Shown in pieces: positions 8,994 to 16,717 of a stretch of DNA of 51,526 nucleotides. The position numbers and the translations under genes are program-made. Under the pieces are notes generated by a model, which was not told the DNA's origin, did no database searches, and was given only the letters and a program-made list of their open reading frames with translations. The stretch is from NCBI RefSeq assembly GCF_002154605.1, contig NZ_MUNE01000036.1:1-51526 (forward strand), read 5' to 3'. How positions within the stretch are numbered: the first letter of the stretch is position 1; every line of letters begins with the position of its first letter. This stretch comes from Streptomyces milbemycinicus (lineage in GTDB: Bacteria; Actinomycetota; Actinomycetes; Streptomycetales; Streptomycetaceae).

Positions 8994-9897
8994 TCACGCG
9001 GCGTATCGGTACTCGCTGATGAGGCCGCCGAGGATGCGGGTTCGCAGCAGTCGGTGAGCGCGGGTGTCCGTTGCGGCAGGCTGATTCTGGGCATCGGGTG
9101 GTAGTTGGGTGCGGGCCTGGTGGGGCCGGTGCTCGTTGTGGTGACTCTGGTAGACAGCAAGGACCTGTTGGGCATGTGCTTCGCCCAGAATGAGGACGTG
9201 GTCGAGGACCTCGCGGCGGATGCTGCCGATGACGCGTTCGCAGGGGGCGTTCATCCGAGGTGCTCGTGGCGCGCTGTTGATCACGTTCAGTTCCTCGGCC
9301 TTGAAGACGGCGTCGAACGGCTCGCCGTACTTGCCGTCCCGATCGCGCAGCAGGAACCGCAGGGACTCCATGCGCATGCCGAGGTCTGCGGTGAGATTCC
9401 TTGCCTGCTGCACGGTCCGTCCCCGCGTCGGGTTGGTGGTGACGCCGGTGATGTGCGGGCGCCGGGTGCCGTGCTCGAGGAAGGCCGGCGCGTACAGCCG
9501 CCTGCCGAGCGCGGTGTCGATGTGGAAGAAGTCCGCGGCGATGGTGCCCTCGGCTTGCGCGCTGAGGAACTCACGCCAGGTCGGACCGGAGCGACGCGGC
9601 GCCGGGTCGATGCCCGCTGCGTGCAGGATCTGCCACACCGTCGAGGCTGCGATCCGGTGTCCGAGCCAGCTCGCCCTGAACCTGCGGTGCCAGCCGAGCA
9701 GGGTCCTGGGGGTGACCGGGAAGACCTCGCGCCGGCGCAGCCGGGGTATGAGTCCGGACAGGGCTGCGTACCAGAACCGGTCCGCTGGCTCACAGCTGAC
9801 TGGTCGGGTCAGCTGTCGGCGCAGGACCGCATTCTCATGGCGGAGTACGAGCAGCTCCGCGTCCTTCGCGGCATCGCTGCGGGTAACCCGGATCGTT
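8994..9897 (-). pseudogene. Integrase-core transposase with in-frame internal deletion and lost start
   Basis: A continuous minus-strand frame runs from about 9897 to the stop at 8994. Its N-terminal part (SDAAKDAELLVLRHENAVLR) is followed by a DNA-binding stretch that breaks at WHRRFRASWLGHRIAASTVW. About 45 residues, including the usual GRPPT and WGHRRIQGEL motifs, are absent there without loss of frame. The core is complete: ADFFHID, LRDRDGKYG and MNAPCERVIG, then the NEHRPHQ motif and the normal end LGGLISEYRYAA. The true start (MLVRLLYKMTRK or similar) is missing because a second transposase is fused upstream at about 9890. Confidence 0.7.
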
Positions 9898-10908
9898 GAT
9901 CGGCGTGGGCCGTGATGCCAGAGGTGAGCCCTGGCCGAGGGCGCGGTGCGGGCGATGGGTGTTGTAATGAATCTCGAACTCGCGTAGCGCGTTGATGAGA
10001 TGGCGCTGGTTCCAGATCAGCGTCCGGTTGAGGAGTTCGCGTCGGCAGGTCGCTACCCAGCGTTCCATCACCGCGTTCATCCGCGGCATCATTACGCCGG
10101 TGAGCACGGTCTGGATCCCGGCATCGGCGAGGATGGCGTGGAACACCTGCGGGTACTTCCCGTCCCGATCGCGGATCAGGAAACGTGCCCGGCACCTGGC
10201 GTCCTCCAGGTCCATGACCAGATTGCGCGCCGCCTGGGCAACCCATGCCGCAGTCGGGTGCGTGGTCGCGCCCAGGACCCGAATGCGACGGCTGGCCTGC
10301 TCGATCACCGTCAGCACGTATAGTCTCGCGCCGGTGAGTGTGATGGTCTCGAAGAAGTCGCACGCCAGCAGGGCGTCGGCCTGTGAGCGCAAGAAAGCGG
10401 CCCATGTCGTGTCCGTGCGCTGCGGCGCCGGGTCGATTCCTGCGGCGCGCAGGATCTCCCAGACCGTCGAGGCTGCGACCTTGATCCCGAGCACTGTGAG
10501 CTCGCCGTGTATCCGGCGATACCCCCAGGTCGGGTTCTCCTTCGCCAGCCGGATCACGAGTAGCCGGATGGACCGGACCGTTCTCGGCCGACCCGTGCGA
10601 TTCGGGCGTGACCGCACGGCGTGCCTGCGGCGCAGCAGGTCGCGGTGCCAGCGAAGCACGGTGTCCGGCGTCACCAGCAGTCGAAGCCGACGGAGGCGCT
10701 GCTTGGGAAAGCGATGGAGCAAGGCAGCGAGGAAAGTGCGGTCCTCGGGCGCGAACCGGGGGCGGGCTCCGCCGAGCTGCCGCTCCAGCACGGCGAGTTG
10801 GTGCCGCAGCGCCAGGATGTCCACGTCCTTGTCCCGGTCGCTCAGCGGCAGCAGCCGTAGTGCGGCGAAGGCGTTCGTTACCGTCAGATAGGCCAGGCGC
10901 AGTAACAC
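9835..10908 (-). pseudogene. Integrase-core transposase, near complete, C-terminus replaced
   Basis: The ATG at 10908 opens a 357-residue protein. It has an N-terminal helix (MLLRLAYLTVTNAFAALRLL), an HTH region (NRTGRPRTVRSIRLLVIRLA, TWGYRRIHGELTVLG) and a DDE core: LLACDFFETITL, IRDRDGKYPQVF and RMNAVMERWVATCRRELL. After THRPHRALGQGSPLASRP the sequence leaves the family and runs into the neighbouring element (INDPGYPQRCREG...). About 30 C-terminal residues, normally ending in a GGILHEYQHAA-like motif, are missing. A matching tail is found separately at 13752-13925. It may retain catalytic residues but is unlikely to be a functional, mobile element. Confidence 0.75.
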
Positions 10909-11278
10909 AATTGATCATTATGTCGGTCAACGCCGACGTGCCGGAACACCGCCCACCCGTCGTCGGCAAGACAACGTGATCCGTTCTTTCACCTGCGCGG
11001 ATGGACTTTTCGGCACCCACACCCGCGACCGCACGGCGTTTCGGGCGCATGAGGTCGATGGCCGCCTTCGTCACCGCACAGGCCCTTGCGATGACGGTCC
11101 TGATCTTCACCCCCGCAGCGGGGCGGGCGCTCTGGGCACCGGAAGCGGTGGCGGGGCCTGTGGGTGCCGGTCATTCCCGGCGCCCACGGGTTCGTCTTCC
11201 GCTTCCCGCTTACGCGCCCGACATCAATCTGACCGAGAACGGGTGGGCACACCTGATGTCGTCTCCGAGCTGAAAAGC
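10909..11278. mobile_element. Intergenic stretch with an IS630-like scrap (11193-11270, plus strand)
   Basis: On the plus strand 11193-11270 encodes VRLPLPAYAPDINLTENGWA and then HLMSS. This is the region around the last catalytic acidic residues of DDE_3 (IS630-type) transposases (compare LPAYAPDLNPxExVW). It belongs to a different IS630 subgroup from the remnant at 8771-8970. The rest of 10909-11190 has an open plus-strand frame with a hydrophobic segment (AAFVTAQALAMTVLIF) but no recognisable homology. Confidence 0.45.
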
Positions 11279-13612
11279 TCAGTAGCTGTTGCTCACGATT
11301 CGCCACCGGTTGTCGGCAGTACCGTTATCCGAATCCTGGACCGCGAACGCGCCGACGGCGGTGGAGTTGTTCTGGATGCCGAGCACCTTGCCGCTGTTCA
11401 CGTTACGGATTTTGTACGTCCCGTCTCCCTGATCGAGCAGTGTCCACCTGTGGTCGGCGGTGCCGTTGTCCGACCACTGCAGAACAAGAGCGTTGTCGGC
11501 CGTGGACATGTCCTGAACGCCGAGCACCTTGCCGCTGTTGGCATTGCGGAACCTGACCGCGTTTCCTTCGTCGATCATTTCCCAGTTGTGATCCGCGGTG
11601 CCCGAATCGTGCCACTGCAGGGCGCGGCCACCATCGGCCGTGGACATGTCCTGGATGCCCAGCACGAAGCCGCTGCTCACGTTGACAAGGCGGACGGTGG
11701 CATTGTTGCCTCCGCCCTGGCCGTTGGCGTTCCAGTAGACGGTGTAGTTGTGGCCGTGCGCGTCGTGGAACGGGCCCAGGTTGACGGTGGAGCCGTTGGC
11801 GGTGGCGGTGAAGGCGAGCGAGGTGCTGCTGGTCCGTGTGATCGAGGACGTGTTCAGCGTCGGGAGGGAGTTGAGCGAGGTGTTGCCGTAGTTGCCGGAC
11901 AGCACCACCGGGCCGTAGGTGACCGCGGCGACGTTCGCGTTGTCGTTGGCCGCCCGCATGATGATCCGCATGGGGAGGCGGACGGTGACCGTGTCGCCGG
12001 AGGTCCAGGAACGGGTCAAGGTGGCGTAGCTGCCGGGCGTTGTGGTGATGTTCTGCGTCGTGCCGTTGACGCTGATGGTGGCCCCGGCGGTCCAGCTCGG
12101 GATGCGGATGCGCATGGCCCAGGTGCCGCTGAGGTTGCCGGTGACCTGGAGGGTCGTGGTGTCACTGACGGGGTACGACGTGGTCTGGGTGACTGTGATC
12201 CCCCGCTGTGACCAGTTGAGCACCGAGGGCACGAACAGGTTCACGATCAGCGTGGTGTCGCTGGAGAAGTAGACGGAGTCCATCAGCTTGGTGTGCATCT
12301 CCAGCCCCGTGCCCTGGCAGCACCAGAAGCTGTCGTAGTCGGTGCTCCAGGTGCCACCGCCCCACGCCGGACCCACCCCACGTCGGCCCCCCGGGTTGAG
12401 CGGGGTGAAGTAGGTGACGTGGCCGTGGTTGTCGGCCGGGTTCTGCTGGCCGATCATCTGGTTCAGCCACGCCCGTTCGTAGTAGTCGAACAACGCGACC
12501 CGGTCCGGGTCCAGCGTGAACAGCTCCCGGGTGAGCGTGAGCATGTTGTACGTGTTGCAGCTTTCGCACGCGTCCTGGTTCAGGTAAGCGGCGATGGCGT
12601 TCGGGGGGCGGAAGTGTTCCGCCTGGCTGTTGCCGCCGATGACGTAGGTGTGCGCGTTGACGCAGATGTTCCAGGCGTTGGTGGCGATGTCCCGGTAGCG
12701 GGTGGTGCCGGTGGCCTTGTATTCCCGGGCGGCGCCGATCCACTTGGGCACCTGGGTGTTGGCGTGCAGTCCGTTCAGCCGGTCCTGATTGGATGCCAGC
12801 GGGTCGAACACCGCGCCGTGGTCGAACCGTTGCGCGGTGGTGAGCCATCGCGAGTCACTGGTCTGGAGGTAGAGGTCGGACAGCACGGCGTTCATGCCAC
12901 CGAACTCGGTTCCCAGCGTGGACTGCATCTGCTGGCCGCTCAGCCGACCGGTGCGCCAGTCGACCCATCCGGCCAGGCTCAACAGCATGTCACGGGCCTG
13001 CGTGCTGCCCATATGGCGCCACACATCCAGCAGGCCGGCCAGGATCTTGTGGATGACGTAGTACGGCACGTTGCCGTTGGACAGGGTTCCGGCCTCGAGA
13101 GCGCTGAAGTCGGACTCGGGGAAGCCGGACAGGTACCCGCCGTTGAACCCAGCGGCGCCATTGTTGGCCTGGCACTTGGCCAACTCTGCCACCATGTAGG
13201 CAGCCTTGTCCCGGCAGGTGGTGTCCCCCGTCACGGCATACACCTGCGCCCACGCGGTGAGGAAGTGCCCCTGCACGTGGGTGCGGAAGGGGAATGTCGG
13301 CCCGTCCCAGCCGCCGTTGGAGGCGGCGCCATTGGTGGGCAACCGGTGGTTGGCCCGGAAGTTGTACAGCAACCGGTCGGCATCGACGAACCGCAGGTAG
13401 TTCCGCGTGCGGTTCTCGTTGTCCAGCCATCGGCTCGCGGTCAACCGGACCTGACCGAGTTCGAAAGGATTGGCGGACACCCCGATCCCGGCCCGGACAG
13501 GGGCGCTTGCGGCTCGGGCGGGCGAGGATCCGACGACGGATTCAGCGGCGGAGGCCACGGCCGTGGCCCCGGCTGCCTGCAGCAGGCGACGTCGACTGAC
13601 GGAGGAGGACAA
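11279..13612 (-). CDS. Secreted GH127 beta-L-arabinofuranosidase with C-terminal CBM13/ricin lectin domain
   Basis: The start is a TTG at 13612, 8 bases after GGAAAGGG; the product has 777 residues. A Tat-type leader (SRRRLLQAAGATAVASAAES) predicts export. Residues about 50-620 are a DUF1680/GH127 domain. The zinc-thiolate site of HypBA1-type enzymes is visible: DACESCNTYN (E350, C352) and SFWCCQGTG (C431, C432), the second pair containing the expected cysteine nucleophile. The last 135 residues are three beta-trefoil repeats (SGKVLGVQDMSTAD, SGKVLGIQNNST). The family removes beta-L-arabinofuranosyl groups from extensin-like glycoproteins or arabinans. The gene stands alone between IS remnants. 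A short inverted repeat, TGACATGGTCA (13659-13669), precedes it. Confidence 0.88.
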   Translation of the reverse strand: MSSSVSRRRLLQAAGATAVASAAESVVGSSPARAASAPVRAGIGVSANPFELGQVRLTASRWLDNENRTRNYLRFVDADRLLYNFRANHRLPTNGAASNGGWDGPTFPFRTHVQGHFLTAWAQVYAVTGDTTCRDKAAYMVAELAKCQANNGAAGFNGGYLSGFPESDFSALEAGTLSNGNVPYYVIHKILAGLLDVWRHMGSTQARDMLLSLAGWVDWRTGRLSGQQMQSTLGTEFGGMNAVLSDLYLQTSDSRWLTTAQRFDHGAVFDPLASNQDRLNGLHANTQVPKWIGAAREYKATGTTRYRDIATNAWNICVNAHTYVIGGNSQAEHFRPPNAIAAYLNQDACESCNTYNMLTLTRELFTLDPDRVALFDYYERAWLNQMIGQQNPADNHGHVTYFTPLNPGGRRGVGPAWGGGTWSTDYDSFWCCQGTGLEMHTKLMDSVYFSSDTTLIVNLFVPSVLNWSQRGITVTQTTSYPVSDTTTLQVTGNLSGTWAMRIRIPSWTAGATISVNGTTQNITTTPGSYATLTRSWTSGDTVTVRLPMRIIMRAANDNANVAAVTYGPVVLSGNYGNTSLNSLPTLNTSSITRTSSTSLAFTATANGSTVNLGPFHDAHGHNYTVYWNANGQGGGNNATVRLVNVSSGFVLGIQDMSTADGGRALQWHDSGTADHNWEMIDEGNAVRFRNANSGKVLGVQDMSTADNALVLQWSDNGTADHRWTLLDQGDGTYKIRNVNSGKVLGIQNNSTAVGAFAVQDSDNGTADNRWRIVSNSY

Positions 13613-14171
13613 TGTGCACCCTTTCCATGATCAAGGAAAGCGGATACGTCCGTGGCACTGACATGGTCATGTAATACTCTGCTCATTTTTGCGCTGCCTT
13701 GTCGTTGGTGCAATCCCTCGCCCCGGCCTCTCGTAGCGTTTCGGAACGGGTTCACCGTCTGAACGGTGTAGGCGCCAAGAATCTTGTCCGCGCTGGTCGC
13801 GCTGCATGTTGGTACTCGCGGAGGGTTCCGCCGAGTCGGTATCGGCGGCGGACCTCCAAGTGTCTGGTCTTCCCAGGTTCGTTGATCGGGTGGGGGAGTG
13901 GCCGCAGCGGAGCGGCTTGGCCGAGGGACGGTGGAGCAGGCCGGAGAGGATTGCGCGGTCGCGGCATCTTCGCCGAGGTGCGGCTGGTGACGACAGCCGG
14001 ACAGCGCGCCGCCGACGGCGAGTAGGTGCCACGAAGCCTCCCCCGCGGTCCCCCCACACCCATACGGAACTCGCCCCGCGGGTAGCACATCGGCGCGACC
14101 CGGGACACCTCGGCAAGCCTCGGGGCCATCAGACAGTCCGAGCCGCGGGGACCCCGCCCTGGCTGTCGGGT
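13613..14171. mobile_element. Gene-free stretch holding a transposase C-terminal tail (13752-13925, minus)
   Basis: The minus strand reads AAPLRPLPHPINEPGKTRHL, EVRRRYRLGGTLREYQHAA, then runs past the usual stop to 13752. This is the C-terminal tail of the same transposase group as 9835-10908, which lacks exactly this part. No core accompanies it. The rest (13930-14171) contains no gene that I can recognise. The upstream region of the GH127 gene (13613-13680) contains AT-rich sequence suited to a promoter. Confidence 0.55.
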
Positions 14172-16454
14172 TCAGGCCGGGTACGGCAGGTCGGCCTCCG
14201 CGGTGCCGGCGGGCCGGGTGTGCACGGTTGCGTTCGGGCCGCCGATCCGCAGCTGCCACGGGTGCGGGCTGTCGGTGGTCACATGCAGGTGGCCGGCCCG
14301 GCGGCGCAGGTGGAAGCGGGCCGTCTCACCGGGGCCGTCGGTGCTGGGAATCACCACGGTGCGCTCGGCGCCGTCGGCGAAGGCGTGCACCCGCAGTTCG
14401 ACGCCGTCCGCCCAGGCGGAGACCGGGTGCTGGTCGTCGGCGGCCAGCGCGATGACCGAGTCCGGGCGGGCCAGCAGCGGCAGGGTGTGGAAGCCGTGCT
14501 GCTCACGGGCCCAGCGCGGACCGGTGACCTGGGCACCCGTCAGCACATTGGTCCAGGTGCCTTCCGGCACGTAGTACTCGACTGTGCCGTCGTCGGTGAA
14601 GACCGGGGCGACAAGCAGGTCGTCGCCGAGCATGTACTGCCGGTCGAGGGTGGCGGCGGCCGGGTCGTCGGGGAACTCCAGCACCATGGCGCGCATCACC
14701 GGGACACCGGTGGTGTGCGCCTGCTGCGCGGCGCGCTGGAGGTACGGGGCGAGGCGGTGCTTGAGCAGGGTGAACTCGCGGGTGACGTCGACGGCCTCCT
14801 CGCCGTAGTCCCACGGCACGCGGTACGACTTGCTGCCGTGCAGGCGGCTGTGCGAGGAGAGCAGCCCGAACTGCACCCAGCGCTTGAACACGGCCGGGGT
14901 CGGGGTGCCCTCGAAGCCGCCGATGTCATGGCTCCAGAAACCGAAGCCGGACAGGCCGAGGGAGAGTCCGCCGCGCAGCGACTCGGCCATGGCGTTGAAG
15001 TGGGACTCGCAGTCGCCGCCCCAGTGGACCGGGTACTGCTGGCCGCCCGCCGTGGCGGAGCGGGCGAACAGCAGCGCCTCGCCCTCGCCTCGCTCGGCGC
15101 GCAGCAGTTCGAAGACGGCCTGGTTGTAGAGGTGGGTGTAGTAGTTGTGCATCCGCTCGGGGTCGGAGCCGTCGTGCCAGACGACATCGGTGGGGATGCG
15201 CTCGCCGAAGTCGGTCTTGAAGCAGTCCACGCCTTGGTCGAGCAGCGTCTTCAGTTTGCCGGTGTACCAGTCGCGCGCAGCCGGGTTGGTGAAGTCCACC
15301 AGGGCCATGCCGGGCTGCCACAGGTCCCACTGCCACACGCTGCCGTCCGGGCGCCGCACCAGGTAGCCCTCGCGCATGCCCTCCTCGAACATCGCCGACT
15401 TCTGCGCGATGTACGGGTTGATCCAGGCGGAGATCCGCAGCCCCTGCTGCTTGAGCCTGCTCAGCATGCCGGCCGGGTCGGGGAAGGTCTCTGCGTCCCA
15501 TGCGAAGTCGCACCACTGGTAGGCGCGCATCCAGAAGCAGTCGAAGTGGAAGACGCTCAGCGGGATGCCGCGCTCGGCCATGCCGTCGATGAAGCGGCCG
15601 ACCGTGGCCTCGTCGTAGTCGGTGGTGAAGGACGTGGTCAGCCACAGGCCCAGTGCCCAGGCAGGCGGCAGGGCCGGGCGGCCGGTGAGCGCGGTGTAGC
15701 GTTCCAGGACCTGCTTCGGGGTCGGGCCGTGGACGACGAAGTACTCCAGCGACTGGTCCTCGACGCTGAACTGGACCTGGCCGACCGACTCGGAGCCGAC
15801 CTCGTAGCTGACCTTGCCGGGATGGTTCACGAAGACGCCGTATCCACGGTTCGTCAGATGGAACGGGATGTTCTTGTAGGCCTGTTCGCTGCTGGTTCCG
15901 CCGTCGGCCTGCCAGATGTCCACGGCCTGCCCGTTCTTGGCGAACGGGGTGAAACGCTCCCCCAGGCCGTAGACCAGCTCTCCGACGTCCAATGAGAGCT
16001 GGCCGAGCATGTAGTGGCGGCCCTCGGCGTCGGTGACGAAACCGGTGCCGCGCTCGCCGGCGGAGGTCAGCACGCGTCCGTCGGCGGTGAACTCCAGCAG
16101 CCACGGCTGTTCCGTATCCACCCGCAGCGTCAGTTCGCCGGAGGACAGCTCCAGCACCGCTCCGTCCCGGCGTACCTTGCCGGCGTCCGCACCGGCGCCG
16201 GGCAACGCGAACTCCGGTCCCCGGCGCACCGATCCGGCATGGTGGGTGGTCCGCACGCCGATGATTCCCTCGGCCGGGGACCAGCACTCCACCGTCAGCA
16301 GCGGGCTGTTGAGGGTCTGCCCGCGTCGGCTCACGTGTTTCACGGGTGCGTACAGCGTCATCCGGTGGTCATCGGCGCGGATGTCGGCGACCTCGGTGGC
16401 ATAGCGGGCGGTGCAGCCCGGACGCATCAGCCAGTAGCCGTCTGTGAACTTCAT
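14172..16454 (-). CDS. yicI: GH31 alpha-xylosidase (YicI/XylS type)
   Basis: The ATG at 16454 follows GGAGGAAC and starts MKFTDGYWLMRPG; frames further upstream belong to a different gene remnant. The 760-residue protein has no signal peptide, so it acts in the cytoplasm. It has the GH31 N-terminal beta-sandwich, a (beta/alpha)8 barrel, and C-terminal beta domains. The nucleophile motif is KTDFGERIP (D415), and the acid/base lies in WGGDCES (D481), nearly the same positions as in E. coli YicI. FHFDCFWM and the KTDFGERIP form, rather than the alpha-glucosidase WxDMNE form, favour alpha-xylosidase. It would remove terminal alpha-1,6-xylose from imported xyloglucan oligosaccharides. A GH1-like tail lies immediately upstream, so it was probably second in an operon. 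Confidence 0.9.
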   Translation of the reverse strand: MKFTDGYWLMRPGCTARYATEVADIRADDHRMTLYAPVKHVSRRGQTLNSPLLTVECWSPAEGIIGVRTTHHAGSVRRGPEFALPGAGADAGKVRRDGAVLELSSGELTLRVDTEQPWLLEFTADGRVLTSAGERGTGFVTDAEGRHYMLGQLSLDVGELVYGLGERFTPFAKNGQAVDIWQADGGTSSEQAYKNIPFHLTNRGYGVFVNHPGKVSYEVGSESVGQVQFSVEDQSLEYFVVHGPTPKQVLERYTALTGRPALPPAWALGLWLTTSFTTDYDEATVGRFIDGMAERGIPLSVFHFDCFWMRAYQWCDFAWDAETFPDPAGMLSRLKQQGLRISAWINPYIAQKSAMFEEGMREGYLVRRPDGSVWQWDLWQPGMALVDFTNPAARDWYTGKLKTLLDQGVDCFKTDFGERIPTDVVWHDGSDPERMHNYYTHLYNQAVFELLRAERGEGEALLFARSATAGGQQYPVHWGGDCESHFNAMAESLRGGLSLGLSGFGFWSHDIGGFEGTPTPAVFKRWVQFGLLSSHSRLHGSKSYRVPWDYGEEAVDVTREFTLLKHRLAPYLQRAAQQAHTTGVPVMRAMVLEFPDDPAAATLDRQYMLGDDLLVAPVFTDDGTVEYYVPEGTWTNVLTGAQVTGPRWAREQHGFHTLPLLARPDSVIALAADDQHPVSAWADGVELRVHAFADGAERTVVIPSTDGPGETARFHLRRRAGHLHVTTDSPHPWQLRIGGPNATVHTRPAGTAEADLPYPA

Positions 16455-16560
16455 CGGGCAGGTTCCTCCGTCCGCGCGCGGTGCGCGGTGATCAGCCCCC
16501 GGTACCAGTGGTAGCGGTCCTTGGGGGCGCGGTTCAGGGTGTCGTAGTCGATCGTCGCGA
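16455..16560 (-). pseudogene. C-terminal remnant of a GH1-like beta-glycosidase
   Basis: Immediately before the GH31 start the minus strand reads TIATIDYDTLNRAPKDRYHW, then YRGLITAHRARTEEPAR and a stop. The pattern of a short strand, YDTLxRxPK and then WYRxLI is the normal ending of GH1 beta-glucosidases. No GH1 barrel precedes it. The upstream sequence changes to an intergenic stretch with a terminator. The remnant supplies the ribosome-binding region of the GH31 gene. The GH1 assignment rests on this short tail only. Confidence 0.45.
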
Positions 16561-16644
16561 TGGTGTGCGCTGGAGAGCCGGTGGTCCCTGCGCCCGAACG
16601 GTCTGGGCGACGAAGTCCAGGTCGAACGCAGGTCTGGAGAAGCC

Positions 16645-16677
16645 GAGTCCGGCACCGAGCCTTCCGGTGCCGGACTC
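16645..16677 (-). terminator. Transcription terminator after GH3
   Basis: A perfect 13-bp inverted repeat (GAGTCCGGCACCG and its complement) with a 7-base loop lies 40 bases beyond the GH3 stop. No U-tract follows, as is common in Streptomyces. It separates the GH3 and GH31 transcripts. Confidence 0.75.
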
Positions 16678-16717
16678 CTGTGCAGCGACTCCTGTGCACA
16701 TGGGGTCGATGCGGACC

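Noticed and set aside
12293..13630. Plus-strand open frame of 445 residues opposite GH127
   Set aside because: It is antisense to a gene whose catalytic motifs are clear, and it has no homology.
13806..15995. Plus-strand frame of over 700 residues opposite GH31
   Set aside because: The composition is typical of antisense to a high-GC gene, with no domains; GH31 on the other strand is certain.
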